The notes beneath the pieces are model-generated. The model saw only the letters and a program-made list of their open reading frames with translations, was not told the origin of the DNA and made no database searches. The position numbers and the translations under genes were made by a program. From Daucus carota subsp. sativus (Eukaryota; Streptophyta; Magnoliopsida; Apiales; Apiaceae): DNA of 64,000 bases. Positions 47,801 to 62,447 of this stretch are shown piece after piece; position 1 is the stretch's first letter, and the number at the start of each line of letters is the position of its first letter. The stretch covers positions 38,815,296 through 38,879,295 of the forward strand of contig NC_030386.2 of NCBI RefSeq assembly GCF_001625215.2, read 5' to 3'.

Positions 47801-50800
47801 TCAAAAGCAACAAGTGCTCATCACTTTACAGCAGTTGACATCTAGAGATACAGTCTTAGAGCAAGTCCAATGGTAAAGCTAACATGGCTATAGCCATTTC
47901 TATAATTTGAGACCAAAAAGTAGTTTGGTCTTAAAATACAACTAGTGATTCAATGCATAATGCTAAAATAGGACCACCTACATTCAAATCCAATGCATAA
48001 TGTATTTTAATATTTTTTGATAATAAAATAGGATTCATTTTCCCTTCATAATCTATAGCTTGTTGGATGACATTGCAAGGACAGCTTTAGATATCTCCAG
48101 TCTTAAATAGAGGACCAACTGTCCATTTATGCATTTATAGGACTTGCTCATACAGATATGACAACATACCAGAGGAGAGCATGGATGTGAAGAAGAAACT
48201 ATTAGAGAGACAATTCAACACACATACACCAGAAAAACAATAGCAGAAAAGACAGAACTGCACAAGTGACATACCCTTCACGTGCCAGCAGTGAACATAA
48301 AAGTCGCAGTTCTGCTTGTGGAAGGTTCCGCAAAATATTTTCAGAATCAAACTCTGTGTCTGAACTTCTAACTGAGAGTTTTAAAGTCTCATCAGCCTTC
48401 GCTAATTTATCGGCACCAGATGACGTGCCACCTGAGCCGGTATTTATTTCAGCATCCAACGTGGTATTCTGTTCAGATACTGGTTCAGTTGCAGATGGCC
48501 CAGGTTCATCAGAAGAAATTGGTTTGCTTTCAGCATTATCAACAATGACATCGAATAAATTCAGCAACTGAAATAGAAATCAAATCGCAAGTAAATAGGT
48601 CAGACACTGGTAGTATTTAGGACTATAATGGCGATGCATAATAGAAAAATCAGTACCTGTTCAAGATGGGCAATACTTCTCAAATAAAGAGGTTGGTTCA
48701 ATAGGCTTAGAAGCAATTTGATTGATAGGTATTCCTGCTGCTGCTGCTGTTCTTCTATCTCATCTTCATCAACAACCATGACAGCTTTTCCACGAGATAA
48801 ATCAAGATTAGAAGACTCTGGTTTTGATGGAGGCAAGCTAAACTGGAAGAAAAGTTTCGCCACAAATGGATGACTCCGAGCCAAGAAGGTAAGAGTTTCA
48901 AGAACACGACGCGATACCAAAGGGGGAACACCTGTGAATAGTATGACAATAAAATTTTATAAGGAACACCAGCGATGAGATTAGACATTTTAAAAATGGG
49001 AGATAACTTAAACAGCAGAATACAGTTCATGCCAAGAGCAAACATAACCAAAAACCGAAACTACAAAAAAGTAACAAGTTCACTCCCAATTATAAACAAT
49101 TCAACCACCACTCTAGCCAAAATCGTTAACACTGCGGGTGGTGGAAATTTACCATCGAAACACTGCGGGCGAGAATACGTCACGTGGCTTTGGCAAGCAT
49201 AAAGCCTGTATGAAGGTTCTGAAGAACCCAAAAGATTGGAGGGCTTTCTCGTATCAAGCATCAACAACTCCATAAGAATTTTCACTAAAGCGGTTCTGGT
49301 TTCATTATGAGCACACAAGTTCAAGAGAAGCCTCTGCAGCTGACCTTTATATAGTGGCTACAGAAAATATGTAGAAAGTTAGCAGATTAATAAATATATT
49401 AAAAATTCTATAACATGTACACCACAATAATACCTGAACAACACGAAGAAGCCGGATCATTGCTTTCAAATCTTCCGTATCAACCAAAGGAGCCCCATCA
49501 GCTTCAACTGGTTTACTCCCCAAAGATCTACGGGAAACAATCCCTCCAGCTCTATCCAGTATAGATCCAATACCATCCCCACGTCTAGAAGATTCCCCCC
49601 TCCGATTCCTTGGTAACATGCCAAATAGGGTTCTATTATAACGTCGTGCAAATCTCTCCCGTAGCATATTTGCCTCAGCTACAAGCGCAGGTGTCAGATT
49701 GGCAAGTATTGCATCAGATGACGTTAAGAGAACCTGTGTAATACGAAGACAGTAAGAAAGGCTCAACCCCAAAAGAGAAGTATGATAGAAAAACTAATAT
49801 TTTACCTCTTCCCGCAGTTCTGAAGGAAAAGTAGCGATTATCGAAACAGTGTCCATTTCCACAGGTTGTCCTTCCAATTCATGTGACTGATGTAACCTTT
49901 GAGCTTGTTGCTGAGCTAGAACTTCTTCTCGAATGTCCGGTGGCAGCGCTGCAAGAAATTCAGGATCGATGTCTTCATTTTGAGGCTCAGGCTCGGTATT
50001 TGAAGGCTGGGCAACTTGACCCTGTTGAGCAGAAAGAACCTCTGCACGCAACTCCTCAGGAAGTGCATCAAGGAAAGCCGGGTCAATTGATCTAGAGTCA
50101 GCATCACCACCATTCTGTTGTTCCTCAGCTGAAGCGGCCTGACCTGCTTCTTGACTAGTATTTTCCGAGACCTCCGTGACGCTGTGAAGAAGAGCATCCC
50201 TTCCACTTGCAAGAACATTGGTTCCAAATGACATATTTGCTCTCCTCGGTCGTATATCTGCTGTCCCTTGCCTATCTCCAGCATCATCATGACCATCAGC
50301 ACTGCCAATTTCAACATCCAGACTGCGGAGGCTCTCCCCCAGAGTTGCTCCACTTCCACTACTTGCTTGGCTGACAGCTTCAACATCACGTGCAGCAGCA
50401 TCATTGTGCTCAAACTGCATTTCAACAGTTTGAGGAAGAGAACGTGATGAATCCACAACATGTTGCAATCCATTCACTGCAGGTCTAATATCAGAATCTG
50501 CAGAAGCATCCGGCAACGTGGAAGCGGGTGCATGTTGTGTGTAATTGGTTTCACTGTTTCTGCCATCTCCAGCAGCAGTCTCTGGCACCATCTCTTGTTG
50601 TAACTGACTGGCTTCACCTTTACTCTCAGATTCACCAGTTGGGATTTCATCCGATGGTTTCTTTGCTTCTTGAGGCGGCGTCAACTGGGCTACAAGCAAT
50701 TCCTCAAGGCCTTGAGGTATTGCAGATGCATTGGACCCACCAGTTTGCTGGTTATCATCAGCCCACAAGTTGAGTCGGTGCCCATGACGTCCAGGTCTCA

Positions 50801-53800
50801 GTGACCTAAAAATGGAATCCATTCTCGATGTGCTTTCAGAATTTCTATCCGCAAAAATATCACGAACATTTTCTGCAGAGGAACAAGTAACAATATGAAT
50901 GTCAGTTTCTAATTATCAAGCTTCATTAATCACACGGTTTGAAATTCAGAAGATAAACATGTATGCAACAAAATAATATAGTGCGTTTTACGGAAGTCAC
51001 ACAATGTTTCAAAAAAGAAAACATTAGAGGAAATAAAACACAAGGCTAAGTCACAGATACCTGATGGTCGGGGGGCAACACTTGGCAGCGAAGAAGCAGG
51101 CTCCAACAAGAGTGGATGCTGGGTGGAAGCAGCACTGTCACCCGTTCTCCCTAAGAGATTGTATATTGAGGTAGTACGTCCCTGACGTCTTGAGCCAAAA
51201 ACTTCAACAGGCATCACATGGAGTTCATTGGAAAAGCTTTGATCTCTACCAAAAACCTCAATATGGTCGAACATATTTATTCCGTTCATTCCATCACCCA
51301 GCCTAAGAATAACACCTTCCTCATCATCATCATCATCTTCATCTTCATCCTCCTCTTCCATAACCTCCTCATCAAAGTCATCTTCATCAATTTCATGATC
51401 ATCTTGATCGGTATCAGGATGTTGCAAATGATGAACTTCATCTTCTAGGTGATTGTGCTCCTCATCATCCCCATCTTCATCATCATCTTCATCTTCTTCA
51501 TCAACTTCTTCACCTTCATCACCTGACATATCCTCATCATCATCTTCATCAAGATTTTCTTGAACATCAGCCTGAATTTCAAATCTAATGCCTACAGTAT
51601 CAAGTCCATTTTCAAGACCCCTGGCATCATCAGAATTTTCGTGCATGTAATCGTCTTCACTTGGCGGTGCAAAACCCCCGTCATAGTCCTGGTCATGTTC
51701 CATATCTTCTGTAATATCTTCAGATCCACCATAATTTTGGGCATTGTTAAAAGACTCAACGTGATCTGTTGAAACATAAGCCATATTTGGTTGCACCGTA
51801 GTTTCCATAGCTTGTGATGTGTTGGGACTATTATCTGTTCTTCCATCCAGACTCTGGTCAGGGGGCTTTGTCGAACTTTCTCCTTTCACAGTATTACTTT
51901 CAGCAGCATGAACATGCTCTTTGGTAACCACCTCAAGAATTTTCACAATCCCAGAAGCAACCTTGGGTGAATCACCATGATCCAAGTCCAAGACATGAAG
52001 AGTACGAGTGATGGATCTGACCAGACCTACATCTATGAAAGTGGAAGAAGCTTCTGTTGAAATGTAAGAACCTGTAGGCGTACGAGCGACAAGAACATCA
52101 TTAAGCAAATCAACGAAAGCCTGAATGTTGCTTTCTGGTGGCCTAAAACCTTCAGAAAAATCAACAAAATCCTTAAAAACACTACCGACTTCCATAAATA
52201 CCCGCTTCCTTGCCTCTGTGGAACGGACACAAGCAGCAACAAGAAACTGACTAGCCCTGCTTGCTAGCTTATGCTTCCAATCAACCTCTGTTTTCTTTTC
52301 CTTCCTAGAGTTCCGGCTATAGGGTAGAAATTTATGGAGAATGTGGTGAAATATTCCACTATTGTACATACCAGCAAGGCCCTTTTGAGGAGATTTAAAA
52401 CTGCTAATCTCAGCATCTTTCCGGAGCAGAACATGAACAGATGAACCATACATCAACAGAATCTCAGTTAAGAGCTTCATTATAAACACAATCTTTGCTA
52501 AAGATGCAGATGACTCTTGGTTATTGACTTTGATTCCTTCAGTATCAGAAGCAATGGCCTTCCCTTTACCTTTATTAGCAGCAACATCAATGTCCATATC
52601 TATTAATGATGGGCTATCACCTGCAGTCGTTTCCTCTTTCAGAGGGTAAAAAGAAACTACTGAATCCAAAAGAAGCTCTATCACACTGACAAAACTAGGT
52701 GGAGGTTTCCTGTGAACTTTGGTATTTTTGGAGTTTGTATCATAAGGTTTTCCATGCACACCCTTTCCATCAGTAGTCTGTGGTTTATCTTTTCCCTCTC
52801 CCCCGTCTTTCTCCTTCTCTTTCTCTTTCACCTTGTCCTTCTCACGATCTTTAAGTAACACAATATATGGTCTTTCACTTACCATCTCAATTTGACATAC
52901 AGATTGTGCAGCCCGCAGAAAAATCACAGGGTCTCGTGAAATGACGGAGGTTAGATTTGAAAGGAAGCTGCGTGGTGTGAGTCTACCACTGGATTGTCGG
53001 TTAGCAGCTGTTGCAACACTATGCTTTATCTCATGTTCCATTGCTTGCTGTAGTGTCAGGGGATCTTCAAGTACATGCCTGATAATAGCAGCAGCAACAT
53101 TGTCAAACCCAACAAACAGACTACTAGTTGGCAACGAAAGAAGTAAAGGCAAACCCCCTGCATCAAGAAAACTAAGTGCAACAGAGTAATTTCTTGTAAG
53201 TGAAGAACACAACTGTAGAACAGCATGTGTTGTTTCAGAAGGAAGCTCATTTCTCAGACAAGAACAAGCTATCTCAACAAGTCTTTTCTGCTCCTGGATG
53301 TCCATATACTTCAATCCATAATTAGTCTCTGGCTTGTTTACTTTATCATCATCTATTACCACAGACCTTCGAATACCATCATCACTTTTCTTTAACAGTT
53401 CTGAAATATCAGCACTAAGTTTCTGATCCACCTGCGCTAGTCTATCAATAGCAACAAATGCAGCTGTAACCCATTTGGGAACTTGGGTAGCTCCCCTGTC
53501 GCATAATTCAGAAACCCAGTAAGAAACTATATCTGAGGCAACCTTGACCAGTCCACTCTTTGAAGCCACTTCACGTGCTGCCACATCTTCATTAAGAATG
53601 AGAGCAAGTACATGAAAAAGAGATGCAAGCATGTTACTGGAACCACCAACATCAGGGACGGCACTAGAGAGCTTCACCTGATCTATGATGAACAGAATAA
53701 CATTTGATCTGTATTCACCATCATTCCGAGAACATATTAGTAATAGGAGATCCCGAACCGGAAATGCTAAAGAGTCCTTCATTTGCAAAAGCTTTCTACA

Positions 53801-56800
53801 AGTTGATAGTAACTCTTCAACAGGAGGAAGTTGAACAACTTCTTCCTCTATCTGCTGACTATTATCAATTGCAGCATCTTCTTTTGTGTCTGTTACTGAA
53901 TTTCCAAGGGACATAACAAGTGCACGTGCTAGTTCATCATCTTCTTGTACTTCTTCTGGATGTGAAAACAGCCATTCCATTGCCAATTCCACACTATCTG
54001 AGCCAACCTGCCTTAATGCTTCCTCAGCTCTGGGCCTTGAAAACCCCATCTCAACAATTGTAGAAATAGTAGTTTCATTTGGTGGAGGACCAGCTGGGCG
54101 TGGTACAGCATTGTTCAAATTCTTCACTTCCACCCCAGAATAGATGTGTCGAATGATAGAGATAACAGATGCAATAAATTCATGATTGCAGTCAGTAAAG
54201 TGTTGATGCGTCCAGACAGGTAGCACTACCTTCAGTGTTGTAGATTGCAAGACTTTCACAAACATCTCCGGATCCCGAGGAAATGGAATGTCTCCATTCA
54301 CTAGAGGCTGTGTCAGCAAGTGTTTCGTGAATGGGACTAAAATAAAGGATGAAGTTACAAGGTGATCCATCAACTTACCATAGCTCGCTAAGGAACCATG
54401 GATCCATGAATGATCTGTTTCATCTAAATCCTCCTGCTTTAGAATCCCCTCATCAGTGTCCATTGGAGATGCAGGAGTTCGGTTAACTGCAAAAAGCAGC
54501 TGACTAGTGGCCTCGAATGTAGTCAAAACTGATTGAATGACCCCGCGTCCATACAAGGCATTTAACAGAACAGGGTTGCACGATTCTGGCTTATCCAATA
54601 GAATGCCATCGATGAAATCTATGACCTTACCAAGGTAGCGGCATTTGACAGAAACAGATGGCTCTGACCCACTAGGAACATGACCTCCGAAACTCATATG
54701 AGTTAGGGCAATGGATGCAAAAATAGAAGCGACTGATTTTGAGGAAGGAGACACATTTACCAAATCATCTCGTCGACGGGAGGGAAGGAACATTGCTTTT
54801 CCCAGCTCTTGAAACAAATGGGTGATGTGAGAAGATAATGACTTCACCATGTCACAGCAAGAAGAATAGTAAGATCTCTGTTTGTCGTCATCCTTTTTGC
54901 CACTAGACCCAATGCTGACAGAAGAACCAGGCTGGTGCAGATGTTGGCTGGCACCAAGCCGCATATTTGAAGTGCCATCTCTTTGTTGAAGGCCAGAAGC
55001 ACGTGTAAGATCACGGTACAGATTTATAAGATCAAAAAACTGTGACTCAAAACTCCAGCCTGACATCCTTCTTCGTAACAAAGGATCGAGAAACTGCCTA
55101 AACGAGTTCACTCTTTGGTCTTCAATTTCATTAGTACTTGGATCTGACTGCCGCGACTCATCACCAGAACCAGTACCATTATCCTTGTTCTGAAGCTTAG
55201 CATCTTCAAGAAGAGCAACCTGCCAGAGAACCTCACGTTGAACACGACCAATATCCTCCAGAACATCCTTGCTACCATTACCAAATTCCGCAAGTAATGC
55301 AGTTACCCAACGATTGTCTTTTGAGGCAGCAAGAAATAAGAGAAATTCAACAAGAAATAGTGAAGAAAATATCCCACTATCCGGTGTCACTTTAGGGTCC
55401 AGCAGAAAAGAGCCAGCAACTGTGTCAAATGCTGCCAGAGCCTTTTTCAATTGATCCTTAAGAGAGGAACAAAAAGCACGTGCCAAAGGAGCAGAGTGAT
55501 GTTGGGTAAATCCCTTAAAGACCATGGTACTGTGTAAAGCAATTGACATTCCTTCGGATGACTGTGCAATGCTTGGCCGTAACAGAAGTTTAAGTAGAGA
55601 TTCGATTCCTGATTTTTCCACAAACAGCCTACATGTCTCAGAATTTTCCATCGTTCTGTGAACCAGGACCATGACATGAAAGATGCTAAGTTGAATAAAC
55701 TGTTCATTGCTGACTCCATCCGAAACTAAATCTGATTCACCAACCATAGAGCAAGAACCCTGGTTTTCCTTGTCCTCGGAGTCCATTTCCATTGATGTAC
55801 TTCCAGTGACTTTTTCAGAAGACCCTGTGAGCTTCGGGTCTCCTATTGAAGATATATGATTAATAATTTCAATGATTAAATCGACACCAACACTCCTCAA
55901 TGAAGACACATGTCGCAAAAGCTCTTCTACAGCATTTGCCAGTGGAACAATAGCATCGTTCATAGCTAATATATATTTCCTGTTCGTAAATATGTCAACA
56001 AGGAATCGTAATGCTGAAGTTCTTCTCACAGCCTCTAAACCTTTGGCATTGAGACAAATTGCGCCAAGACCATTTGGAACACACGTAAGAGCCTTAGATG
56101 AAGGGAGTATACCAGCTACAACTGATGACAGGAAGGCATCTGGAAGACCCAATTCATCCAAAGCAGGAAAGCAAGTAGGATCTTTATGAATAATTTCACT
56201 CATAACTGTGACTGCTGAGGAATATATATCACCTCCAAATTTTACCACATTCTTAAAAATAAGTGACAGAGTAGAAGGCAAGGAAACATTGTTCTGAGAT
56301 CTTGAAGTGTTTGCTGGTGCATAGGTAGCAGATCCTAGTGCTTTCAATGAAACCCTAATAAGCCTCTTTTGGATGTACATCCCATCATCAATATCATCAG
56401 TATGCCTCGAGGATTCACCCCCATTCATCAAATTATCATTAGTCACAGTTGCATTTATCACTCTGTGCACTTCTATCTGCAGTCTATGCACCAAAAGTTC
56501 CACCCCACCCAAGTCTTTAAAAAGAGTCATTGCTGAATTACTATAGTCCATAAGCTTCTGTAGAGTCTTCACAGCTAAGCATACAAGGTGCATATGTCTC
56601 ATTTCTGAATCTTCTAATAGAGGCAAAAATGTAGGCACCATTCCCGATCCACGAAGAACACTTCCGGAACTTGACGTAGAAATGACATGGAGAAGATAAA
56701 ATTGCAGAAGAGCTTCAACAAAAGCAATGGATGACGGGTCATTGGAGCTATTTAGTGACAGAATAGCTCTCTGTAGAACATTTAGAAGTATCATGCGGTT

Positions 56801-59800
56801 ACCCCCAGTAAAGCTGATTGTTGAGCCACTCAAAATGCGTGCCCTTTCATGAGATGATGAATATGCGGCTAACTGAGATCCCAATGCTTGCATTGCCAAC
56901 GTTCTAGTGTTTCCGGAAATTGTATCTTCAGACTTAACAATTCTGATTAATTCATTTGTATATTCAGGCTCATTGGCAAAAAATGATACAAGTTCATCAT
57001 GAGAATCACTCGCCTGAACAAGCACAATAAAGGCTAGCAGGCAAATCCTGCTGTACAGCCTGCATATTCTTGAAGACTGGAAGGAATGTGCATATCTGAT
57101 TCTGGTCAACAACAAGAACCTGTGCTCCGGAGGAACATTGTACTGCTTAATACACATTTCCATGAGTGCCAAATCATCTTCCTTCCGCAAATGGAGATCA
57201 GGAATGTGAATAACACTTGAACCAGAAGAACTTGCTCCTTTTTCAGATCCCCCAACATTTTGCGAACTGACACCATGCAATTCAAGATAGAGAGTGGATC
57301 CCACCCGATATTGAGATTTGTCGGACTCATTCTGTATGTCAGGAGGAAATAAGCTTAGTCCTCCCTCCTGGGTTTTCTCGTTTAACATGACACAGGCATA
57401 CAGGCCCAATCCCTCTTCTTTGCTTCCCCATCCCTGTGCTAGTGACAGTAGACAAGTATTTATAGAACCCAATCCAACCAACTTTCCACTTGAATGCAGT
57501 TTTGATGAATTTATTTTCACCAATGATGAGAGAGTCTCCAGGGACGATATGAGAATCTCAGGATCTGTTGAGGCAAGCAAGAGCTTGAAATGCTGTATGG
57601 AGACAAGAGAGAGCATATATAGAGTTTTGTTATAAATAGATACAAGTGAAATAGCACAGAAATACTCAAAATGGAATAAAGGACACAAACATAAATTATA
57701 TGCATATTTTAAGCAACAAATATATTTTAAATACATAACATAATCATCCAGTTCACCTCCAATCCACTAAATGAACCCTTGTTGGGGCAGTTGTCCAAAA
57801 TTATTTGCATCACTCGTAATATCTGAAGGACTGCTTGCTTTGGCAATAAGGCGTCACCTTCTAGGACATCATCTGCCAAAAGAAGGTCGTTCCTTCCTGA
57901 TATATATGCTTTAAAGTATGTATCGAAGTGGAGGAACAGTGGTCTCCAGTGATGAAAATTCCCCTGAATAATATACAGGACAATGTTTTACAACTTCGAG
58001 CTCTATAAAGTAATAATATATAATGCAGTATCACTCGAAATAATACCTTGTTATACTCCCATCGAAATCCAGAAAGAGGTATTTCTATATCTTGTAATGG
58101 GCACTGTATAACCTTGTCAATGAAGGCCTGTATTTGCGGAGGCTGCAAGTAATTACAAGTGTTGAGAATGTCAGGCACAATTAATTTCTCAAAATGAGAA
58201 GAGTACAAGTGGACTTAAATAATTTAGAGCAAACACCATAAGCATATTCTAAACTATTTCTCAGGGGCAATGTCAGATTTTTGATGCTTTTATTTTGTCA
58301 AACACGTGCAAAAACCCTAATCTCCAAAATTGCCAATACAATGATTAATCAAAATAATGTCAGTATCAAAAATATTATAACCTCCCAATACCTGTGCTAT
58401 CACAAAAAAATATGGTGACAATATATTCGTGGAAAAAGATCTTACATGAACAAATATTACCCCGAGTGTCAGCAATGTGAAACCCATGATACAAGAGATT
58501 TCACAAATTTAGGGTAGTAAAATTACTATGAAAAGAAGATTTTACAATTACAGCAGAATGAGTAAAAAGTTACAATAAATAAGATCCTAGCAGCCTCCTT
58601 GAATACTACACTGAATTCAATGTTAAAGAGCAAAAAATGTAACCAAATAATGCACCGTGTATAGGAGGAGAATCATTTAACCAAAACATAGAATTTCTGC
58701 TGGTTATCAGTAAAGATGCAACATATGTTCTTTAAATTGCACACAGCAAGTTTAAAACATTGAAAATGTTATTAATTAGTACTTGAAAGCTGTCATCCCA
58801 AACATCCATCATTAACCCATTAAAATTCAGAAGAAAAACTTTCTAGGGGACAGCTCAAACTAAAACATATAATATCGATGTCTCTCCCAGGTATATGTTA
58901 AAGAATTGAAAAGCTTGTCAATATAACAATTCGACATCACATGAATGCAATCAAAAAAATTTACACAGAGAAAACAGAGCAGTAGTTCGTGAAGTAAAAT
59001 CCTTGCATTTGGCAGATCCAAAAATTACTTCTGCATTCTACCAAAAATGTGCAACATCAAGGTGTTTTAAAAGCATTTTCTTTCTTGCACCAATAGTTTG
59101 TTATGGTCATCCCTATTGCTGTAAAATAGCTTCTTTTTTTCTATTATTGAAAAGGATAAGAAAATATGCATTTAGCAAGTAGCAATTAGCATTAATATAT
59201 TGATATATTGCATCTGCTACAGCCATAAATTTTCTGTTAAAAACTGTACAATCTTTTAACAGGCTGGTCCAGTCATTGAATTGAAAATTTACCTTTTTTG
59301 GATGACAAGGTTACTTTTGTTCTTGGATAATAAATTGAAGTTGTACATATAAGTAGGATGCAGAACTAATAGCTCAAAAGATGTGCAGTAACAGCTAAAG
59401 GCAAACTTGCCAGGACCAAAAGAAGGTTGGGATTTGGAGGCTAACACACTGAGATTTAGGCCAACTAATGTTGATGTTAATTAACTTGTCAAAAGAACAG
59501 TTGGGCAGTAACCATCTTCCGTTTACAAACTCTAGTATCACATATATGGTACAGTAACCAATATGTAAGAATGGAACAATTGAAGAGATCAAAAGATACA
59601 ATATGTCAAGTACTTGTCATGCTAAGCTAATCGATGTTATTATAAACTAATATCTTATAACTAAGCAGTCCATTTTCCCATCGTTTCATAACTACCACAA
59701 TAGTGTAAATTACAACAAAAAAGTGATTCCTTGTTTCCCCAATAAAAGGCTCTAATTTGGGTCGAGTTGGTATCAGTATAAAATTAAGTTTCAAGATCAA

Positions 59801-60451
59801 CTGAACTATATACACAAGTACTAGTAAATAAACCACTCGGTACATCAAAAGAAAACTCTATCTAGATGAAAGTTACATTTAATTTACATCTTGTTGCAAG
59901 ATTATCTCATCTCTAGTAAAATTTAAATAATTCAAAAAAGTCTTTATTACAGGTAAAACACCGAATTGCATTATTTACGCACTTAGTTATAATATTTTGG
60001 CAAGCCTCGATCATCTCTAAACTCTAAAAGATGAACTAATTATCTATCTAGGTTACAGTGTCTAAGCTCTCTCAGATATTCATCTTATTAAGAAACACCT
60101 GTATTTTCATTTTTTACGTATATCAAGTACTCCGTAAAAGAATCATCATGAAACGCCCTGCGTTAACACTAGGCTTTTCGCGATTCACTCGTATAGCTAA
60201 ACCAATTCAACCAATCAATTCTTCACCACAATAATATAATAAACCCTAGGCCCTATCACTCAAAATCAAGAAACCCGTCGAGAAAAAAAGCTACTTCGTC
60301 TCAAAATCCGTAAAAACAATAAAAACAAAGTGAGTGGACAAAAGGAACTAACAGTATCAGAATCAAGCTTAATAGAAGGACCCCCAATAGCTCCTTCGCC
60401 TGATAAAAGCTGCCTCAGCCTCGACGGCAAGCTCGATCTTAGGGTTGCCAT
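44840..60451 (-). CDS. UPL1: Giant HECT-type E3 ubiquitin ligase, UPL1/UPL2 class
   Basis: Sixteen predicted coding exons in transcript order: 60451-60353, 58142-58047, 57963-57757, 57592-51061, 50872-49806, 49733-49434, 49357-49153, 48931-48657, 48567-48275, 47491-46372, 46287-46141, 45970-45890, 45808-45583, 45493-45354, 45190-45084, 44942-44840. All phases match. The product is 3,665 residues; Arabidopsis UPL1 and UPL2 are about 3,660-3,680. The N-terminal half holds DUF908/DUF913 helical repeats. A UBA domain lies near residues 1300-1345 ([16 protein letters not shown]), a UIM near 1355 ([14 protein letters not shown]), a long Asp/Glu-rich tract at about 2145-2240, and a DUF4414-type motif near 2610-2660 ([20 protein letters not shown]). 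The C-terminal HECT domain (about 3325-3665) has the catalytic C3632 in [12 protein letters not shown]. It ubiquitinates protein substrates for turnover. UPL1 and UPL2 are not separated by this sequence. Confidence 0.96.
47859..48149. mobile_element. MITE in UPL intron 9, Harbinger-like
   Basis: The ends GAGCAAGTCC and GGACTTGCTC are perfect 10-bp inverted repeats, the left followed by AATGG as in the common plant GAGCAxxTCCAATGG family. Flanks are TTA and ATA, a near-match. It is 291 bp inside the 783-bp intron 47492-48274. Confidence 0.75.
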
Positions 60452-60830
60452 ATCAACACCCCCTTTTGTTTCACTTTGCTACTTTCATAAACTGTAAACA
60501 CAACACACATGTCAGAATCAATAAACCAAAAAAGACCACAAAGACTCGAACTTTACCATCATCGATCAACAATCAAGTGCGTAGATACACAAATTACCTA
60601 GTTGAGAAGACCGAGAATCGCTGATTGATGAACATCCAGAGAGAGATAGAGAGAGATGAGAGATATGAGAGAGAGTAGGGCACAGGACTTGTAAAGAAAG
60701 AAAAGCCCAAAAGAGAGGAGAGAGATATAGAGAGGGAGAGCGAGCGAGAGAGAGAGAGAGAGGGTTTTTTTGGTGTGTGGAGAGAGATTGTTTTTAACCC
60801 TGGGTAACGGAGGATTTTATACAGAGGGGA
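60452..60830 (-). promoter_or_regulatory. UPL leader with a 5' UTR intron and GA tract
   Basis: Upstream of the UPL ATG, a probable intron spans 60597-60492 (donor CTAG, then GTAATT; acceptor TGTTTACAG). A GA-rich tract at about 60640-60765 (CT on the transcript) lies in the outer leader. No stop-free coding extension reaches the ATG. Confidence 0.55.
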
Positions 60831-61771
60831 GAGTTGCTGAGGCGGAGTGGTTTTTACCACGGGTCTAGTCTTACTAGGTGAATTTTAAGTGGTTTTTGCA
60901 CTTCTAGACCCTTCAATTTTATTTTCTTATGCTTTTGCCCCTGCTTTTTTTAAAAAATTAAGATGTAACTTGGCTTTCATACGTCTCTTTCAATTTTTTA
61001 CTCTATCATGCATGACTCATATGCATTTTAATATTTTATGAAATATATTCTCTTAATTTTTTATAAATATTCTCTTTTATATAAAATTTATTATAAATGA
61101 AAATAAATTATAAAATTATATTCTATATACATATAAAATGCATGTCCGATAATAAAAAAAATTATAAAAAAATAAGAGAGATGAACGGGGTATATATATA
61201 ATTTATATTGATATTTGGAAAACTGATTTATTAACATTAATTATTTTTACATATATTTTTGATGAAAATATATTATTACGTGGAGGATGGATATCGAATG
61301 AGAAGTTGGTATGTACATACGTCACTACGACATTGTTACTCTCTCGCTTTTATTACAATAATAAATATATATGAATTAATATAGTAAATTATAATTTGTC
61401 TTCGTGTAATTTGGATGGCAATTTTGATGTTTGTTTTGTGTTATTCATAAATTTGTCACGTGAATTTATCTATGCTCAGATATATTAGTGTTGATTTTAT
61501 GAAATGCTTGTCGAAAGGGAAAAAATATTTAAACAAGATGGATTAACTTAATAAAGTTAAATTAGTAAATTGATAAATCGAAATTCGCAATTTTAAAAAA
61601 ATAATTTATATATTTTAAATCAAAATAATATTAAATTAAATTTTAAAAATCTTCACGCACATGTAGGTCCAATTTAAACCGGATATAATGAATCCGGTTG
61701 AGAACAAATGTTAAGATGATGGTAAAATTTTACAATGGAAGTTGGGCCAATCCTCATTCTTTATAGGGATG
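60831..61771. other. UPL promoter side and AT-rich intergenic sequence
   Basis: AT-rich sequence without a supported gene; it presumably contains the UPL promoter. It ends at the 8-bp duplication of the next element. Confidence 0.45.
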
Positions 61772-62447
61772 TAGGGCTGTTAACGAAACGAATATTTAAT
61801 GAAATATTCGGTATTCGAATTCGTTTAACATTATTCGTATTCGTTTGTTAACAAATACAAATACGAATTCAAATCTTAAAAAATATTCGGTTTGTTAACG
61901 AATACAAATTCGAATAGATAAATATTCGTATTCGCTATTCGCTTAATTATTCGGAAATTAAATTATATATATATATATATATATATTATTTTATATTATA
62001 TAGAAAAATATTATATTTTTATTTAATAAGATTATGTACTGGTAAGGGGAGCTCTTCTAGTTATAGCCACAGACCGACAAATCAGAAACAAAATGTCACA
62101 CTTTTTGGTTTATCCACGTTTGTTCAATCAGTAATTTGAATTTTATATTATTTGAGTTGGATGACTGTAGTCTGTATTATTAGTACTTTTTATAGTTTGC
62201 TTGAATTGGTGAAGTATGGGAGTTTATAACTTCTGTCACGTGTCAGCAATTTAGTTAATTTTTTTATTTTTTTTAAATGAGTGCCTTAAACGAATATGAA
62301 TAGTTCGTGAACTTAACCGAATACGAATACGAATACAAATAACTATTCGGATAATAAACGAATACAAATCCGAATATGTATATTTAAACCGAATACAAAT
62401 ACAAAAATTATAGTATTCGTTTCGAATTCGTTTCGTTAACACCCATA
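61772..62447. mobile_element. Non-autonomous hAT-type element
   Basis: The ends are TAGGGCTGTTAACGAAACG and, reverse complemented, TATGGGTGTTAACGAAACG. The flanking octamers TAGGGATG (61764-61771) and TAAGGATG (62448-62455) match at 7 of 8 bases, a slightly decayed hAT duplication. Both subterminal regions are dense in CGAATA/TATTCG repeats, and an AT microsatellite sits at about 61963-61986. Length is 676 bp with no transposase. Confidence 0.72.

Noticed and set aside
50528..57635. Many open frames on the plus strand opposite the UPL gene
   Set aside because: They are antisense shadows of a long coding exon with no family match.
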